Shown here: piece by piece, positions 34,035 through 48,796 of the stretch | How positions within the stretch are numbered: the stretch's first letter is position 1 | Layout: every line of letters begins with the position of its first letter | Assembly (NCBI RefSeq): GCF_004324755.1 | Contig: NZ_SDMQ01000012.1 | Coordinates: forward strand, 1-64,000 | DNA: 64,000 bases | Source: Propioniciclava sinopodophylli | GTDB taxonomy: Bacteria; Actinomycetota; Actinomycetes; Propionibacteriales; Propionibacteriaceae | Reading direction: 5' to 3' | Position numbers and translations under genes: made by a program | The notes under the pieces: generated by a model | Told to the model about the DNA's origin: nothing | Seen by the model: the letters and a program-made list of their open reading frames with translations, nothing else | Databases searched by the model: none

Positions 34035-35111
34035 GTGACCCCGCCAGCCCTCTTCCAGGCCCTCACCCTGCGCGACCTGACCGTGCGCAACCGCGCCTGG
34101 GTGCCGCCCATGTGCCAGTACGCGGTGGACGCCCAGGACGGCGTCCCGGGCGCGTGGCACACGGTGCACTATGGCAGCTTCGCCATCGGCGGCTTCGGGC
34201 TCGTCATCGCGGAGGCGACCGGGGTCACCCCGGAGGGCCGCATCACCCCGTTCGACACCGGCCTGTGGAACGACGAGCAGGCGGCCGCGTGGTCGTCGAT
34301 CGTGGACTTCGCCCACTCCCAGGGCGCGGCGATGGCTGTCCAGCTCGGCCACGCCGGGCGCAAGGCCAGCACGAACCGCTGGTGGCCGGGGTACCCCGAC
34401 CGCGTCCTGCCGCCCGAGGAGGGCGGGTGGCGTCCGGTGGGCGTGGTCGACGAGGACGCCGCCGACGGCCTCACCGAGGCGGGGATCGAGATGGTTGTCG
34501 ACGCGTTCGTGCAGGCGGCCCGACGAGCGGACGCCGCGGGCTTCGATGCCGTCGAGGTGCACGCCGCGCACGGCTACCTGCTGCACCAGTTCTACTCGCC
34601 CCTGTCGAACACCCGCTCGGACGCCTGGGGTGGCGACCACGCCGGCCGCACCCGGCTCGTCCGCACCGTGGCGGAGGAAGTGCGCGCCGCGTTCCCGCAG
34701 GGCAAGCCCGTGCTCGTGCGGCTGTCGGCCACCGACTGGGTGGACGGCGGCTGGTCGATCGAGGACTCCGTGCGGCTGGGCGCCGAGCTGCGCGAGCTGG
34801 GCGTTGACCTGGTCGACGTGTCCTCGGGGGGTGTCGCCCCGGCGCCCATCGCGGCCGGCCCCGGTTACCAGGTCGACTTCGCGCAGCGCATCCGGCACGA
34901 GACAGGAATGCCGACGGCGGCGGTGGGCCTCATCACCGACCCGACCCACGCCGAGGCGATCGTGGCGAACGGGCGCGCGGACGCCGTCCTGCTCGGCCGG
35001 GCGGCGATGCGGGAGCCCAACTGGCCCTTGCGCGCGGCACACGCCCTCGGCGTCCGGCCCGAGGATGCGCCCTACGCGCCCGCGCGCTGGCGGAGCCACT
35101 ACCAGCGTTGA
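34035..35111 (+). CDS. NADH:flavin oxidoreductase, YqjM-like old yellow enzyme
   Basis: This 358-residue FMN enzyme reduces activated C=C bonds with NAD(P)H. It shows the YqjM-class cysteine in MCQYAV (Cys27), the QLGHAGRK block, the substrate-binding pair in VHAAHGYLLHQF, SPLSNTRSDAWGG and the FMN phosphate region VGLITDP...ADAVLLGRAAMREP. All key positions are intact. GTG start with TAGACT ending 6 bases before it indicates leaderless expression. The gene is divergent from the YtrA operon. Its physiological substrate is unknown. Confidence 0.92.
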   Translation: MTPPALFQALTLRDLTVRNRAWVPPMCQYAVDAQDGVPGAWHTVHYGSFAIGGFGLVIAEATGVTPEGRITPFDTGLWNDEQAAAWSSIVDFAHSQGAAMAVQLGHAGRKASTNRWWPGYPDRVLPPEEGGWRPVGVVDEDAADGLTEAGIEMVVDAFVQAARRADAAGFDAVEVHAAHGYLLHQFYSPLSNTRSDAWGGDHAGRTRLVRTVAEEVRAAFPQGKPVLVRLSATDWVDGGWSIEDSVRLGAELRELGVDLVDVSSGGVAPAPIAAGPGYQVDFAQRIRHETGMPTAAVGLITDPTHAEAIVANGRADAVLLGRAAMREPNWPLRAAHALGVRPEDAPYAPARWRSHYQR

Positions 35112-35135
35112 ACCCGCCCCGCCGCGACGGAGCGG

Positions 35136-36308
35136 TCAGTCGTTGCCGTAGAGGTCGCGGGTGTAGACCTTGTCGACGACGTCGGCGAGCTCGGGGTGCA
35201 TGCGGTTGGCGACGATCAGGTCGCAGCGGGACTTGAACTCCTCGAGGTCCTTGACCACCTCGGAGCGGAAGAACTCGTCCTCCTCCAGCAGCGGCTCGTA
35301 GAGCACGACGGTGATGCCCTTGGCCTTGATCCGCTTCATGATCCCCTGGATGGAGGACTCGCGGAAGTTGTCCGAGCCGGCCTTCATTGCCAGGCGGTGG
35401 ATGCCGACGACCTTCGGCTGGCGCTTGATGATGTCGAAGGCGATGAAGTCCTTGCGGGTCGAGTTCGAGTCGACCACCGCTCGGATCAGGTTCTGCGGCA
35501 CGAAGCGGTAGTTGGCCAGCAGTTGCTGGGTGTCCTTGGGCAGGCAGTAGCCGCCGTAGCCGAACGACGGATTGTTGTAGTGGGTGCCGATGCGGGGGTC
35601 GTGGCCGACGCCCTCGACGATCTGGCGGGTGTCGAGCCCGTGCTGCAGCGCGTAGGTGTCGAGCTCGTTGAAGTAGGCGACGCGCAGCGCGAGGTAGGTG
35701 TTGCTGAACAGCTTGATGGCCTCGGCCTCGGACGCCCCGGTGAACAGCACGGGCACGTCGGGGTCGAGGGACCCCTCGACGAGCAGGGACGCGAAGCGCT
35801 CGGCGTCCGGCCCCGGGTCGGCCACGATGATGCGGCTCGGGTGGAGGTTGTCGTGCAGGGCGCTGCCCTCACGGAGGAACTCCGGGGAGAACAGGATGCG
35901 GCGGCCCGAGTGCTGTTGGCGCAGCCCGATGGTGTAGCCCACCGGGACCGTCGACTTGATGACCACCACGGCGTCGGGGTTGACGGCGGACGCCTCGACG
36001 ACCGACTCGACCGAGGTCGTGTCGAAGGAGTCGAGCTCGGTGTCGTAGTTGGTGGGCGTTGCGATGATGATGAACTCGGCGCCCTCGAAGGCCTCGGCCG
36101 GGTCCGTGGTGGCGCGCAGCGACAGCCCGCCGCGCTCCAGGAAGGCGCTGATGTCGGCGTCCTCGATCGGGGAGCGGCCGGCGTTGACCAGCGCGGCGCG
36201 TTCGGGGTCGATCTCGAGGGCGACGACGTCGTGGCGCTGGGCGAGCAGCACGGCCGAGGCCATGCCGACGTAGCCGAGCCCGACGACGGTGATGCGGGTG
36301 CGTTCCAT
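35136..36308 (-). CDS. UDP-glucose 6-dehydrogenase / nucleotide-sugar dehydrogenase
   Basis: This 390-residue enzyme of the UDP-glucose/GDP-mannose dehydrogenase family oxidises a nucleotide-sugar to the uronate. It has the NAD motif [12 protein letters not shown] (about 7-18), the middle domain helix [18 protein letters not shown] and the catalytic cysteine in [10 protein letters not shown] (Cys255). The length suits the shorter UGDH subgroup. The product would feed wall or capsule polysaccharide, but no glycosyltransferases are adjacent. The ATG lies 7 bases after a TAATGT box; an in-frame GTG three codons earlier overlaps that box. Confidence 0.88.
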   Translation of the reverse strand: MERTRITVVGLGYVGMASAVLLAQRHDVVALEIDPERAALVNAGRSPIEDADISAFLERGGLSLRATTDPAEAFEGAEFIIIATPTNYDTELDSFDTTSVESVVEASAVNPDAVVVIKSTVPVGYTIGLRQQHSGRRILFSPEFLREGSALHDNLHPSRIIVADPGPDAERFASLLVEGSLDPDVPVLFTGASEAEAIKLFSNTYLALRVAYFNELDTYALQHGLDTRQIVEGVGHDPRIGTHYNNPSFGYGGYCLPKDTQQLLANYRFVPQNLIRAVVDSNSTRKDFIAFDIIKRQPKVVGIHRLAMKAGSDNFRESSIQGIMKRIKAKGITVVLYEPLLEEDEFFRSEVVKDLEEFKSRCDLIVANRMHPELADVVDKVYTRDLYGND

Positions 36309-36395
36309 GGTGTCCACATTAGGACTCCGGGGTGAGCAAGCCGAGGAACGTTCATGAGGCCCGCATCACCAGTGAAGCACGGGTGGGCTTCGACC

Positions 36396-37964
36396 TTACA
36401 GCAGGCCCCCGAAGACCTGCACGAGCAGGATCTTCGCGATGATGCCCACCGCGAACAGCGCGGCGTAGCCGGACTCGATCCGGTCGTCGTCGACGCGCGC
36501 GGTGGCGAAGCTCAGCACCGCGGGCTGGCCGACGAACCCGACGAGGCCGCCGGCCGTGCGCGGCGCCGAGAGCCCCAGCAGGCGTCCGCCGACCGCGAAC
36601 GCCAGGGCGCTGACCGCGACGACGGCCACGCCGAGGGCACCGGCGCGGAGGCCGGTCGCCGTCAACGCCGACGACGCGAAGGCGGGCCCGGACGCCAGCC
36701 CGACCGCAGCGAGGAACAGCAGCAGGCCCAGCTGGCGGATGGTCAGGTTCGCGGGCAGCGGCACGTCCCAGGTGAGGGGCCCGGTTCGGTGCAGCGCCCC
36801 GAGCACCATGCCCACGACCAGCGGTCCGGCCGCAGCACCCAACGAGAATGTGGCTCCCCCACCCAGGGGCACCGTGATCGCACCGACCAGCAAGCCGAGC
36901 GACAGTCCGAGCCCGAGCGCCAGCGCGTCCACTTCGGAGACCTTGCGTTCGGAGTCGCCCAGGTGGCGGGCGACCGCGTCCATCTCGGAGCGTGGGACGA
37001 CCGCGAGCACGCGGTCGCCGGGCTGGAGGACGAGGTCGTCGCGGGCGAGGAGGTCGGCGTCCCCGCGCAGGACGCGGGTGATGACGCCGCCGAAACGGCC
37101 GGGCAGGTTCAGCTGGGCGACGGAACGGCCGGCGACGGAGGGGTTGGAGACGACGAAGCGGCGGAAGTCCACGGCCTGGCGGTCGTCGGTGAGCTCGCCC
37201 TTGGACGCGTGCCCGAGGAAGGCGACCGCCGCCTCGACCGCGGCCGGCGCACCGACGACGAGCACGCGGTCGTCGGGCTGCAGGTGCTCGCCGGGCGCGA
37301 GGACGCGGGTGCGACCGTCGCGAACCAGGTAGCTCATCTTGATGGTCTCGTCGGCCCAGCCGGGCACCTCGCGCAGGGCGGCGTCCCGTTCGACGTAGGT
37401 GCTGGTGGCGACGAGCCCCTCGGCGGCAGCGCTGCGGGGGTCACGGGCGTCGGGCCAGCGGCGTCCGACGACGAGACCGACCGCCACGATCGCCAGGACG
37501 ACGCCCAGCGGGTAGCCGATCGAGTAGCCCACCGCAGCGTTCGGCGAGCCGGTGGCCGCGGTGGCCGCCGCCAGGGCGGGCGTGGACGTGAGTGCGCCGG
37601 CGAAGGTGCCGGTGATGAAGCCGGCGTCGAGTCCGAGACCGAGCCCGACCAGAACCGCGACCACGAAGGCAAGCGCGGCCGTGCCGAGCCCGAGCATCAT
37701 CAGGGGCAACTGGCGGCGGAGGTCGGCGAAAAAGGTTTCACCCGCTGCGAGTCCGACCATGTAGACGAACAGCCCGAGGCCGAGTTGCTGCACGAGCCCG
37801 AGCCCCACGCCCGCCTCGGGGACCAGCGCGCCGATGGCGAGGCCGACGAACAGTGCGCCCGCAGCACCGAAGCGGATCGGTCCGAACGGGATCATTCCGA
37901 CCGCGGCACCGACCGCGACCACGAGCATGATGGCCAGCAGCGGCGAGCTGACGAGTAGTTCCAT
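36396..37964 (-). CDS. AspT/YidE-family transporter with two TrkA_C domains
   Basis: This 522-residue membrane protein has two groups of about five helices (10-180 and 345-520) flanking two TrkA_C domains (about 185-255 and 270-340, with GEHLQPDDRVLVVG and DDLVLQPGDRVLAVV). This layout defines the aspartate:alanine exchanger (AAE) family. Substrates are usually dicarboxylates or amino acids; nothing here fixes which. The start has a GGAGGTC ribosome site. It is probably monocistronic. Confidence 0.88.
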   Translation of the reverse strand: MELLVSSPLLAIMLVVAVGAAVGMIPFGPIRFGAAGALFVGLAIGALVPEAGVGLGLVQQLGLGLFVYMVGLAAGETFFADLRRQLPLMMLGLGTAALAFVVAVLVGLGLGLDAGFITGTFAGALTSTPALAAATAATGSPNAAVGYSIGYPLGVVLAIVAVGLVVGRRWPDARDPRSAAAEGLVATSTYVERDAALREVPGWADETIKMSYLVRDGRTRVLAPGEHLQPDDRVLVVGAPAAVEAAVAFLGHASKGELTDDRQAVDFRRFVVSNPSVAGRSVAQLNLPGRFGGVITRVLRGDADLLARDDLVLQPGDRVLAVVPRSEMDAVARHLGDSERKVSEVDALALGLGLSLGLLVGAITVPLGGGATFSLGAAAGPLVVGMVLGALHRTGPLTWDVPLPANLTIRQLGLLLFLAAVGLASGPAFASSALTATGLRAGALGVAVVAVSALAFAVGGRLLGLSAPRTAGGLVGFVGQPAVLSFATARVDDDRIESGYAALFAVGIIAKILLVQVFGGLL

Positions 37965-38054
37965 GGCGACCTCCGTGGAGCCCAGCGCCCCGCGGGACGA
38001 CAGTATGCCTTGTTGATCTCCTGTCGCCTTTTCTGATACCCCCCACCCGTATGT

Positions 38055-38068
38055 ACACTACAAAGTGT
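38055..38068 (+). promoter_or_regulatory. Inverted repeat upstream of cueP
   Basis: ACACT and AGTGT flank ACAA in an A/T-rich pocket 27 bases before the cueP start, the normal place for a metal-responsive operator. The binding protein is not encoded nearby. Confidence 0.4.
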
Positions 38069-38094
38069 CGTAGCCGCATCCCCGAGGAGCACCC

Positions 38095-38694
38095 GTGAAG
38101 AAGTCCCTTGTCGCCTTGTCGTTCGCCGTGCTGGTAGCCCTGTCCGGCTGCTCGGCCCCAACCCCTGCTCCGGCAGGCAACCCGCCCGCACCCGCGGCGT
38201 CCGGCCCCGCTGTGGGGCAGACGGGTGACGTGCTGGTCGCCGTCGGTCTGGCCGGCAAGACCGGCAAGCAGATCGTCGACGAGCTCGATCAGGCCCCCGA
38301 CGCCCGCCCGCTGCCGCTGCGCGCGTCGGTGCGCTACGACCACGTGCTGGTCGGCGACGGCACGAACGAGACCAAGGTGCCGATCGAGGGCGACCGGTTC
38401 TACCTGTCGATCGCCCCGTACGCCTCGCAGACGCACCAGTGCTTCTACCACTCCCTCGCGACGTGCCTGGGCGAGATGCAGTCGGCCGACGTGCACGTGA
38501 CAATCGTCGACTCCGCCGGCACCGTGCTGGTCGACGAGGACGCCACCACCTACGCCAACGGCTTCGTCGGCTTCTGGCTGCCCAAGGACATCACCGGGGA
38601 GGTGACCGTGACCGCCGACGGCAAGACCGGCACGGTGCCGTTCGCAACCGGTCCCGAGGACGCCACCTGCCTGACCACGCTGCAGGTCGCCTGA
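38095..38694 (+). CDS. cueP: CueP family metal-binding lipoprotein
   Basis: This 199-residue exported lipoprotein has a signal sequence with lipobox LSGCS (Cys19) and a Pro/Ala linker. The C-terminal region matches CueP, a copper chaperone of the envelope: HQCFYHSLATCLGE (Cys116, Cys124), NGFVGFWLPKDI and the terminal DATCLTT (Cys192). The three conserved cysteines expected to bind copper are present. It likely protects against copper or supplies it to an exported enzyme. GTG start follows GAGGAG. A terminator follows, and no other copper gene (CopA, CsoR) is in the window. Confidence 0.85.
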   Translation: MKKSLVALSFAVLVALSGCSAPTPAPAGNPPAPAASGPAVGQTGDVLVAVGLAGKTGKQIVDELDQAPDARPLPLRASVRYDHVLVGDGTNETKVPIEGDRFYLSIAPYASQTHQCFYHSLATCLGEMQSADVHVTIVDSAGTVLVDEDATTYANGFVGFWLPKDITGEVTVTADGKTGTVPFATGPEDATCLTTLQVA

Positions 38695-38704
38695 TCGAGA
38701 CCAC

Positions 38705-38742
38705 CGAGGGGCTCCACCTCCGACCGGGGGCGGAGCCCCTCG
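38705..38742. terminator. Bidirectional terminator between cueP and the carboxylase gene
   Basis: CGAGGGGCTCC pairs with GGAGCCCCTCG around a 16-base loop between convergent genes. An 11-bp GC stem serves both strands. Confidence 0.7.
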
Positions 38743-38826
38743 CGCGTGGAGCGTCTGGCGCGAACGCAACCCGGACGCCGGGGACTGGGCGATGGGCCAC
38801 ATCCCCCTGCTGGTGTTCGGGGCGCC

Positions 38827-44358
<5,532 letters not shown>

Positions 44359-44523
44359 GGGATCTCCTCTGGCACGACGAACGCTCCCCGGTCGGGGGAT
44401 GCTCCGAATCTCCCACCAGTTCGGGACGGGTGCGAACCGGCGGGGCGGGTTGTCAGGGAAGTTGCACAATTCAACCGCGGCGCGACCAACCACAGCCTTG
44501 GAAATTTGTGGGGATCCTCCAAG

Positions 44524-44709
44524 ATGGACGCCATGGCACCACGCGCCCGCTACCTCGTCACGCATCCCTGCGAGGACGCCTGCGGCACCCTGACGACCGA
44601 CCGACGCGTCGAGGGTGCCCCCGTCTACCGCTGCCCCGGCTGCGATTCGGAGTGGATCGAACTCGACGAGCGCACCGAGCCCGCCGAGCCCGACGTCACG
44701 GCCGGGTGA
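44524..44709 (+). CDS. Small zinc-ribbon protein
   Basis: This 61-residue protein has two cysteine pairs (PCEDACGTL and YRCPGCDSEWIEL) that should form a zinc ribbon. No specific family is recognised. It has no ribosome site; CAAGAT lies 7 bases before the second in-frame ATG at 44533, so that codon is an equally good start. The gene is divergent from the carboxylase and convergent with the YibE/F gene. Confidence 0.55.
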   Translation: MDAMAPRARYLVTHPCEDACGTLTTDRRVEGAPVYRCPGCDSEWIELDERTEPAEPDVTAG

Positions 44710-44737
44710 CCTGCCGGGCTGAGGGTGGCGAGGACGC

Positions 44738-46015
44738 TCACGGCATCGCGCGGCGCGGGCGGTGCTCGGGCGCTTGGTCGTGCCTGTGCTCCTGGACGTG
44801 GTCGTGGTCCGGGTCGCGCTGGGACACGGACGCGCCCGCCACGGTCAGCGCGGCGACCGCGGTCGTCAGGGGCACGCTCAGCACGAGGCCGATGCCGCTG
44901 CCGAGGGTGCGCACGATCTCCTCGGCGAACGGCTCGGTGGACAGCAACAGGCCGAGTGGCTGGCGGAACATGGCCAGCAGCACGAGCGTCGACAGGGCGG
45001 CGCCGGCATAGGCGAACACGATCGTGTAGATCGTGGAGGCGATGTGGTCGCGTCCGATGCGCATGCCGGAGGCGAACAGCTCCCAACGGCTGAGGTTGGG
45101 TCCCGCGGCGCGCAGTTCCCAGACCGCGGACGACTGGGTGATCGTGGTGTCGTTCAGGACGCCGAGGCCGGCGATCACCAGCGAGCAGGTCAGCAGGGCG
45201 GTGAAGGACAGCCCCTCCGACTGCCCGGCCAGCGCGATGTTCTCGTCGGTCGACAGGCCGCTCAGGCGGGCGGACCAGACGCCGACCGCTCCGAGCCCCG
45301 CGGTCGCGAGCAGGCTGACCAAGGTGCCGACGAACGCCGACGTCGTGCGCATGGAGATGCCGTGCGCGAGGTAGAGGACGGCGAACATGATCGCCGCGCC
45401 GCCCACGAGCGCAACCGCGACCGGCGGGCGTCCGGTGGCGAGCGCGGGCAGCATGAACCCGAAGAAGATGGCGCCCGACACGACGAGCCCGGCCAGGCCG
45501 CGCACGCCCTTCCAGCCGGCGACCGCGATGACCACCGCCACGAACGCCAGCGTGAACCAGGCCAGCGGCACCAGACGGTCGATGACGACCAGCGCCCAGG
45601 AGCGGCCCTCCGCCCCGCCGACGTCCGAGACCCGGACCGTGTCGCCCACCGAGAGCCCCGACAGGGCGGACACGCCGATGAGCTCGACCACGACCGACTG
45701 CCCGGACATCGGCCCGCTGGAGAGCAGGACCGTGGCCTCCTGGCAGGCGTGCTGGATCGACCCGCTCTCCTCCGAGGCCTCTTCGGCCCCGGGGCACACC
45801 ACGAGGCCTGTCACCCGGCCCGACTCGATCGGAGCCACGGACGACGTCCCGCCGGGCGCAGGCTGGCTCAACTCCTGGCGCTCGCCCGGCCAGAGCACCA
45901 CGACGCCGATGACGGTGACGACCGCGACGACGGCCAGCAACACCGTGCTGGCGATACGGGCGAGGCGCGAGATCCTGATGTCCGGAGGCGCCCCGTGGCT
46001 GTGTCCTGCTCCCAT
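44738..46015 (-). CDS. YibE/F family membrane protein
   Basis: This 425-residue protein has an N-terminal helix, an extracytoplasmic segment (about 60-150, with GDTVRVSDVGG) and seven or more helices (150-390). It carries the YibE/F signatures LSGLSTDENIALAGQ and LNDTTITQSSAVWEL. The C-terminal tail is rich in His and charged residues (DPDHDHVQEHRHDQAPEHR) and could bind metal, as could the His-rich N-terminus. The transport function is not proven for the family. A CAGACT box lies 6 bases before the ATG and diverges from the ArfB-like gene. Confidence 0.82.
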   Translation of the reverse strand: MGAGHSHGAPPDIRISRLARIASTVLLAVVAVVTVIGVVVLWPGERQELSQPAPGGTSSVAPIESGRVTGLVVCPGAEEASEESGSIQHACQEATVLLSSGPMSGQSVVVELIGVSALSGLSVGDTVRVSDVGGAEGRSWALVVIDRLVPLAWFTLAFVAVVIAVAGWKGVRGLAGLVVSGAIFFGFMLPALATGRPPVAVALVGGAAIMFAVLYLAHGISMRTTSAFVGTLVSLLATAGLGAVGVWSARLSGLSTDENIALAGQSEGLSFTALLTCSLVIAGLGVLNDTTITQSSAVWELRAAGPNLSRWELFASGMRIGRDHIASTIYTIVFAYAGAALSTLVLLAMFRQPLGLLLSTEPFAEEIVRTLGSGIGLVLSVPLTTAVAALTVAGASVSQRDPDHDHVQEHRHDQAPEHRPRRAMP

Positions 46016-46049
46016 GGGCTCAGTCTGTCAGGACCGTCCCGGGCCGCCC

Positions 46050-46061
46050 TAGAGTGTGTTC
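46050..46061 (+). promoter_or_regulatory. Probable -10 box of a leaderless transcript (arfB-like gene)
   Basis: TAGAGT is followed by 6 bases and then the ATG at 46062. No ribosome site fits, matching the pattern at 21378, 34023, 59222 and 62654. Confidence 0.5.
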
Positions 46062-46502
46062 ATGGCCGAGTTGGTGATCGCACCCGGGCCGGGCGTCGCG
46101 GGTGGGCTGACGATCCCGGCCGGCGAGCTGGAGGAGCGGTTCGCCCGGGCGTCCGGCCCCGGCGGGCAGGGGGTCAACACCACGGACTCCCGCGTCCAGC
46201 TGAGCCTCGACATCGCGGCGTGCACGGCGTTCACCGACGTGCAGCGCGCCCGGCTGCTGAACAACCTGGCCGGACGCCTCGTCGGCACGACCCTCACCGT
46301 GGACGCCGCCGACCAGCGTTCGCAGTTCCTGAACCGCCGCGCAGCGCGCGAGCGCCTGGCGGACGCGTTGCGCCACGCCCTCGCCCCGCCACCGCCGGCC
46401 CGCCGGCGCACCCGCCCCACCCGGGGCAGTGTGGCGCGCCGCCTGGCCGCCAAACGGCACCAGGCGGAGAAGAAGGCGCTCAGGCGTTCCCACGAGGACT
46501 GA
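46062..46502 (+). CDS. arfB: ArfB-like alternative ribosome-rescue factor
   Basis: This 146-residue release-factor homologue retains the peptidyl-tRNA hydrolysis motif GPGGQGVN (GGQ at 34-36) but lacks the codon-recognition domains, and ends in a long Arg/Lys-rich tail (ARRRTRPTRG then RRLAAKRHQAEKKALRR). That combination defines ArfB (YaeJ), which frees ribosomes stalled at the end of broken mRNA by placing its basic tail in the empty channel. The family end is intact. TAGAGT ends 6 bases before the ATG. A GTG two codons earlier is possible but inside the spacer. Confidence 0.9.
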   Translation: MAELVIAPGPGVAGGLTIPAGELEERFARASGPGGQGVNTTDSRVQLSLDIAACTAFTDVQRARLLNNLAGRLVGTTLTVDAADQRSQFLNRRAARERLADALRHALAPPPPARRRTRPTRGSVARRLAAKRHQAEKKALRRSHED

Positions 46503-46559
46503 TTGTCTACTACTGTATGTCGGAGCAAGTCGTCCTGAATCACCCACAGGAGGACACCC

Positions 46560-47462
46560 GTGGTCAACGACGCCTCACCGCAAGGCACGCGCCTCGGCCG
46601 GCTGCGCCTGATCGGGCTCGCCGCGCCCCCCTTCTTCGTCTCCGGTCTGGTGTGCCTCCATCCGGCGCTCACCGCGGGTTTCGACAGCGAACGCGCCCAC
46701 CTGGTGCTCAGCGCAGTGCTGATCCTCAGCGCGGCCGTCTTCGGGTGGACCATGTTCAGGTCCCTGGGCCGGGCCCATGACGCGGCGCTCGAGGCCGAGC
46801 GGCTGTCGGCCGCCCTGCTGGAGCGCGACCGCATCGCCCGCGAACTGCACGACAGCCTCGCCCAGGTGCTGGGGGTCGCCCACCTCCGCCTCCGGGCCGT
46901 GGAGGCGCGACCATCCGTCGCCGCCGACGAGCGCACCCGGGCGGACGTGGCAGACCTCGCCGACCTGTGCCGCGAGGCACACCGCGACGTCCGGGAAGCG
47001 ATCCATGGGCTGAAGGACGCCCAGCGGTCCGACCGCTCCCTCCTCGACCACCTCGAGGACTACATCCGTGTCTTCTCCCGCACCAGCGGGGTTCCGACCA
47101 CCCTGGAGGCGTGCACGGAACGGGAGCTGGCCCTGCCCCCCAACGCCGAGGTGCAGGTGATCCGCGTGATCCAGGAGGCGCTCACCAACATCCGCTAGCA
47201 CGCGGGCGCGCGTTCGGCCCGCGTGCTCGTCAGGGCGGACGACGCGTCCGTCGACTTCGTCATCGCCGACGACGGGCAGGGCTTCGACGTGGCCCGGGCC
47301 ACCGGCGGTGACGGCTTCGGCCTGACCACCATGCGTGAGCGGACGGAATCCGTGCGCGGACGCCTCTGCCTGGAGTCCCGGCCCGGCGAGGGCACGCGCG
47401 TGACCGTCCACCTGCCCCGGACGGCGCCCGCCCGCAGCCGGGTCGAGGAGCTGACGGCGTGA
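46560..47462 (+). pseudogene. NarX/NreB-type sensor histidine kinase, interrupted by in-frame TAG
   Basis: The gene would encode about 300 residues. It has two membrane helices (about 14-34 and 46-66), a HisKA_3 domain with the phosphorylated histidine in RELHDSLAQVL (His97), and an ATPase domain. A TAG at 47196-47198 sits in the N-box (VIQEALTNIR-x-HAGA), where a Lys or Arg codon is expected. The rest (IADDGQGFDV, GFGLTTMRERT, SRPGEGTRVTV) continues in frame to overlap the response regulator as GTGA. The truncated kinase would lack the ATP site. It precedes the nrf genes and was probably their nitrite/nitrate or redox sensor. Confidence 0.85.
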
Positions 47463-48136
47463 GCCTCCCCCTCGGACGCCCGGCCCGCATACTGCTCGCC
47501 GACGACCTCGCCCTCTTCCGCCGGGCGATCGCCACGCTCCTGGACGAGCAGGAGGACATGCAGGTGGTGGGCCAGGCCGGCAACGGGGTCGAGGCCGTCG
47601 AGATGGCGCAGGCCCTCGACCCGGACGTCATCCTGCTCGACGTCGAGATGCCGGTGATGGACGGCATCGCCGCCGCGGCGCGCCTCCGCGAGGTGACGCC
47701 CGGCGCCCGCATCATCATGCTGACCGTGCTCGATGACGACGAGACCCTCCTGTCGGCCATCCGGCTCGGCGCGCACGGCTACCTGCTGAAGGACTTGCAC
47801 CCAGAGGAGCTCTACGCGATGGTTCGGGCCGCTGTCCGCGACGAGTCCCCCCTCTCCCCCGCGCTGGTCGGACGGCTCATGGCCGCCGTCCGGGAGAACG
47901 GCCGGCGGGTGGCCGTGCCGGCGACCGAGGAGGACGCCCTGTCGGCGCGTGAGTTGGAGGTGCTGCGCCTGGTCGCGGACGGGTTGTCCAACAAGGAGAT
48001 CGGCTCCGCGCTCTGCATCACCCAGGGCACGGTGAAGAACCACGTCCACCATGCGCTGGCCAAGCTCGGGATGGACAACCGCATCCAGGCCGCGGCCTAC
48101 ATAGTCCGCCAGGGCCTGGGCCGTCCCCGCGCCTGA
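47459..48136 (+). CDS. NarL/FixJ-type response regulator
   Basis: This 225-residue regulator has a receiver domain with acidic pair ADD (14-16), phosphorylation site Asp61 (VILLDVEMPVMDG) and switch Lys (HGYLLKDLHPEE). Its LuxR-type helix-turn-helix lies at about 165-215 (LSARELEVLRLVADGLSNKE and VKNHVHHALAKLGM). GTG start overlaps the kinase stop. It stands immediately upstream of nrfH, so control of nitrite ammonification is likely. With its kinase interrupted, it may be driven by another kinase or by small phosphodonors, or may be inactive. Confidence 0.9.
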   Translation: MSLPLGRPARILLADDLALFRRAIATLLDEQEDMQVVGQAGNGVEAVEMAQALDPDVILLDVEMPVMDGIAAAARLREVTPGARIIMLTVLDDDETLLSAIRLGAHGYLLKDLHPEELYAMVRAAVRDESPLSPALVGRLMAAVRENGRRVAVPATEEDALSARELEVLRLVADGLSNKEIGSALCITQGTVKNHVHHALAKLGMDNRIQAAAYIVRQGLGRPRA

Positions 48137-48278
48137 GGGCCGGCACGGCCGAACGGCACACCCTCTGGCGGTGGCTGTGCCCGGAATGTACCTCCCGGCG
48201 GATGGGCAACCTCCACGATCGAGGACAAGCTGGCAGCAGACAGCAGACGACTGTCGTGCGCGCAGGAAGGGAGGCTCC

Positions 48279-48791
48279 GTGACCGGCCAGCGCAAGGGCA
48301 TCATGGGCGTCCTCACCAGCTTCAGCGGCATCGCCATCACGATCGCCGGTGCGCTGCTCGGTGTCTTGTTGGGCATCGCCATCTTCACGTTCGGCTACGC
48401 CGGGGGCTGGGCCTACCTGGGCTCCGATCCGGCCACCTGCAACCAGTGCCACGCGATGAACGAGCAGTACAACGGCTGGCTCAAGGGCAGCCACAAGAAC
48501 GCCGCCACGTGCAACGACTGCCACTCCCCGCACGACAACATCATCCACAAGTACGTGAACAAGGCCGACAACGGCTTCTGGCACGCGCTGAAGTTCACCA
48601 CCCGCGACTACCCCGAGAACATCAAGATCCGCGAGATAAACCGCGAGATCACCCAGGAGGCCTGCCTCTACTGCCACGGCAACCTGGTCGACGACATCTC
48701 CGAGCCGCGCAAGTTCGCCACGACCGTCGGTGCCCACAGCACCCGGATCGACTGTCTCCAATGCCACGCCGAAGTCGGACACATGAGGTGA
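48279..48791 (+). CDS. nrfH: Cytochrome c nitrite reductase small subunit, membrane quinol dehydrogenase
   Basis: This 170-residue membrane-anchored cytochrome passes electrons from menaquinol to NrfA. One N-terminal helix (about 14-40) is followed by four heme-attachment motifs CNQCH (Cys54), CNDCH, CLYCH and CLQCH, the exact NrfH count. GTG start with a GGGAGG site was chosen; the longer in-frame ATG lacks a ribosome site. nrfA begins 5 bases after its stop. Confidence 0.95.
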   Translation: MTGQRKGIMGVLTSFSGIAITIAGALLGVLLGIAIFTFGYAGGWAYLGSDPATCNQCHAMNEQYNGWLKGSHKNAATCNDCHSPHDNIIHKYVNKADNGFWHALKFTTRDYPENIKIREINREITQEACLYCHGNLVDDISEPRKFATTVGAHSTRIDCLQCHAEVGHMR

Positions 48792-48796
48792 TCGAT

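Noticed and set aside
46560-47462. TAG as a sense codon (pyrrolysine or amber recoding) to explain the interrupted kinase and dehydrogenase
   Set aside because: Several intact genes here end at TAG exactly where their families end (for example at 12304, 52605 and 54767), and no pylTSBCD genes are visible. Mutation or error is simpler.
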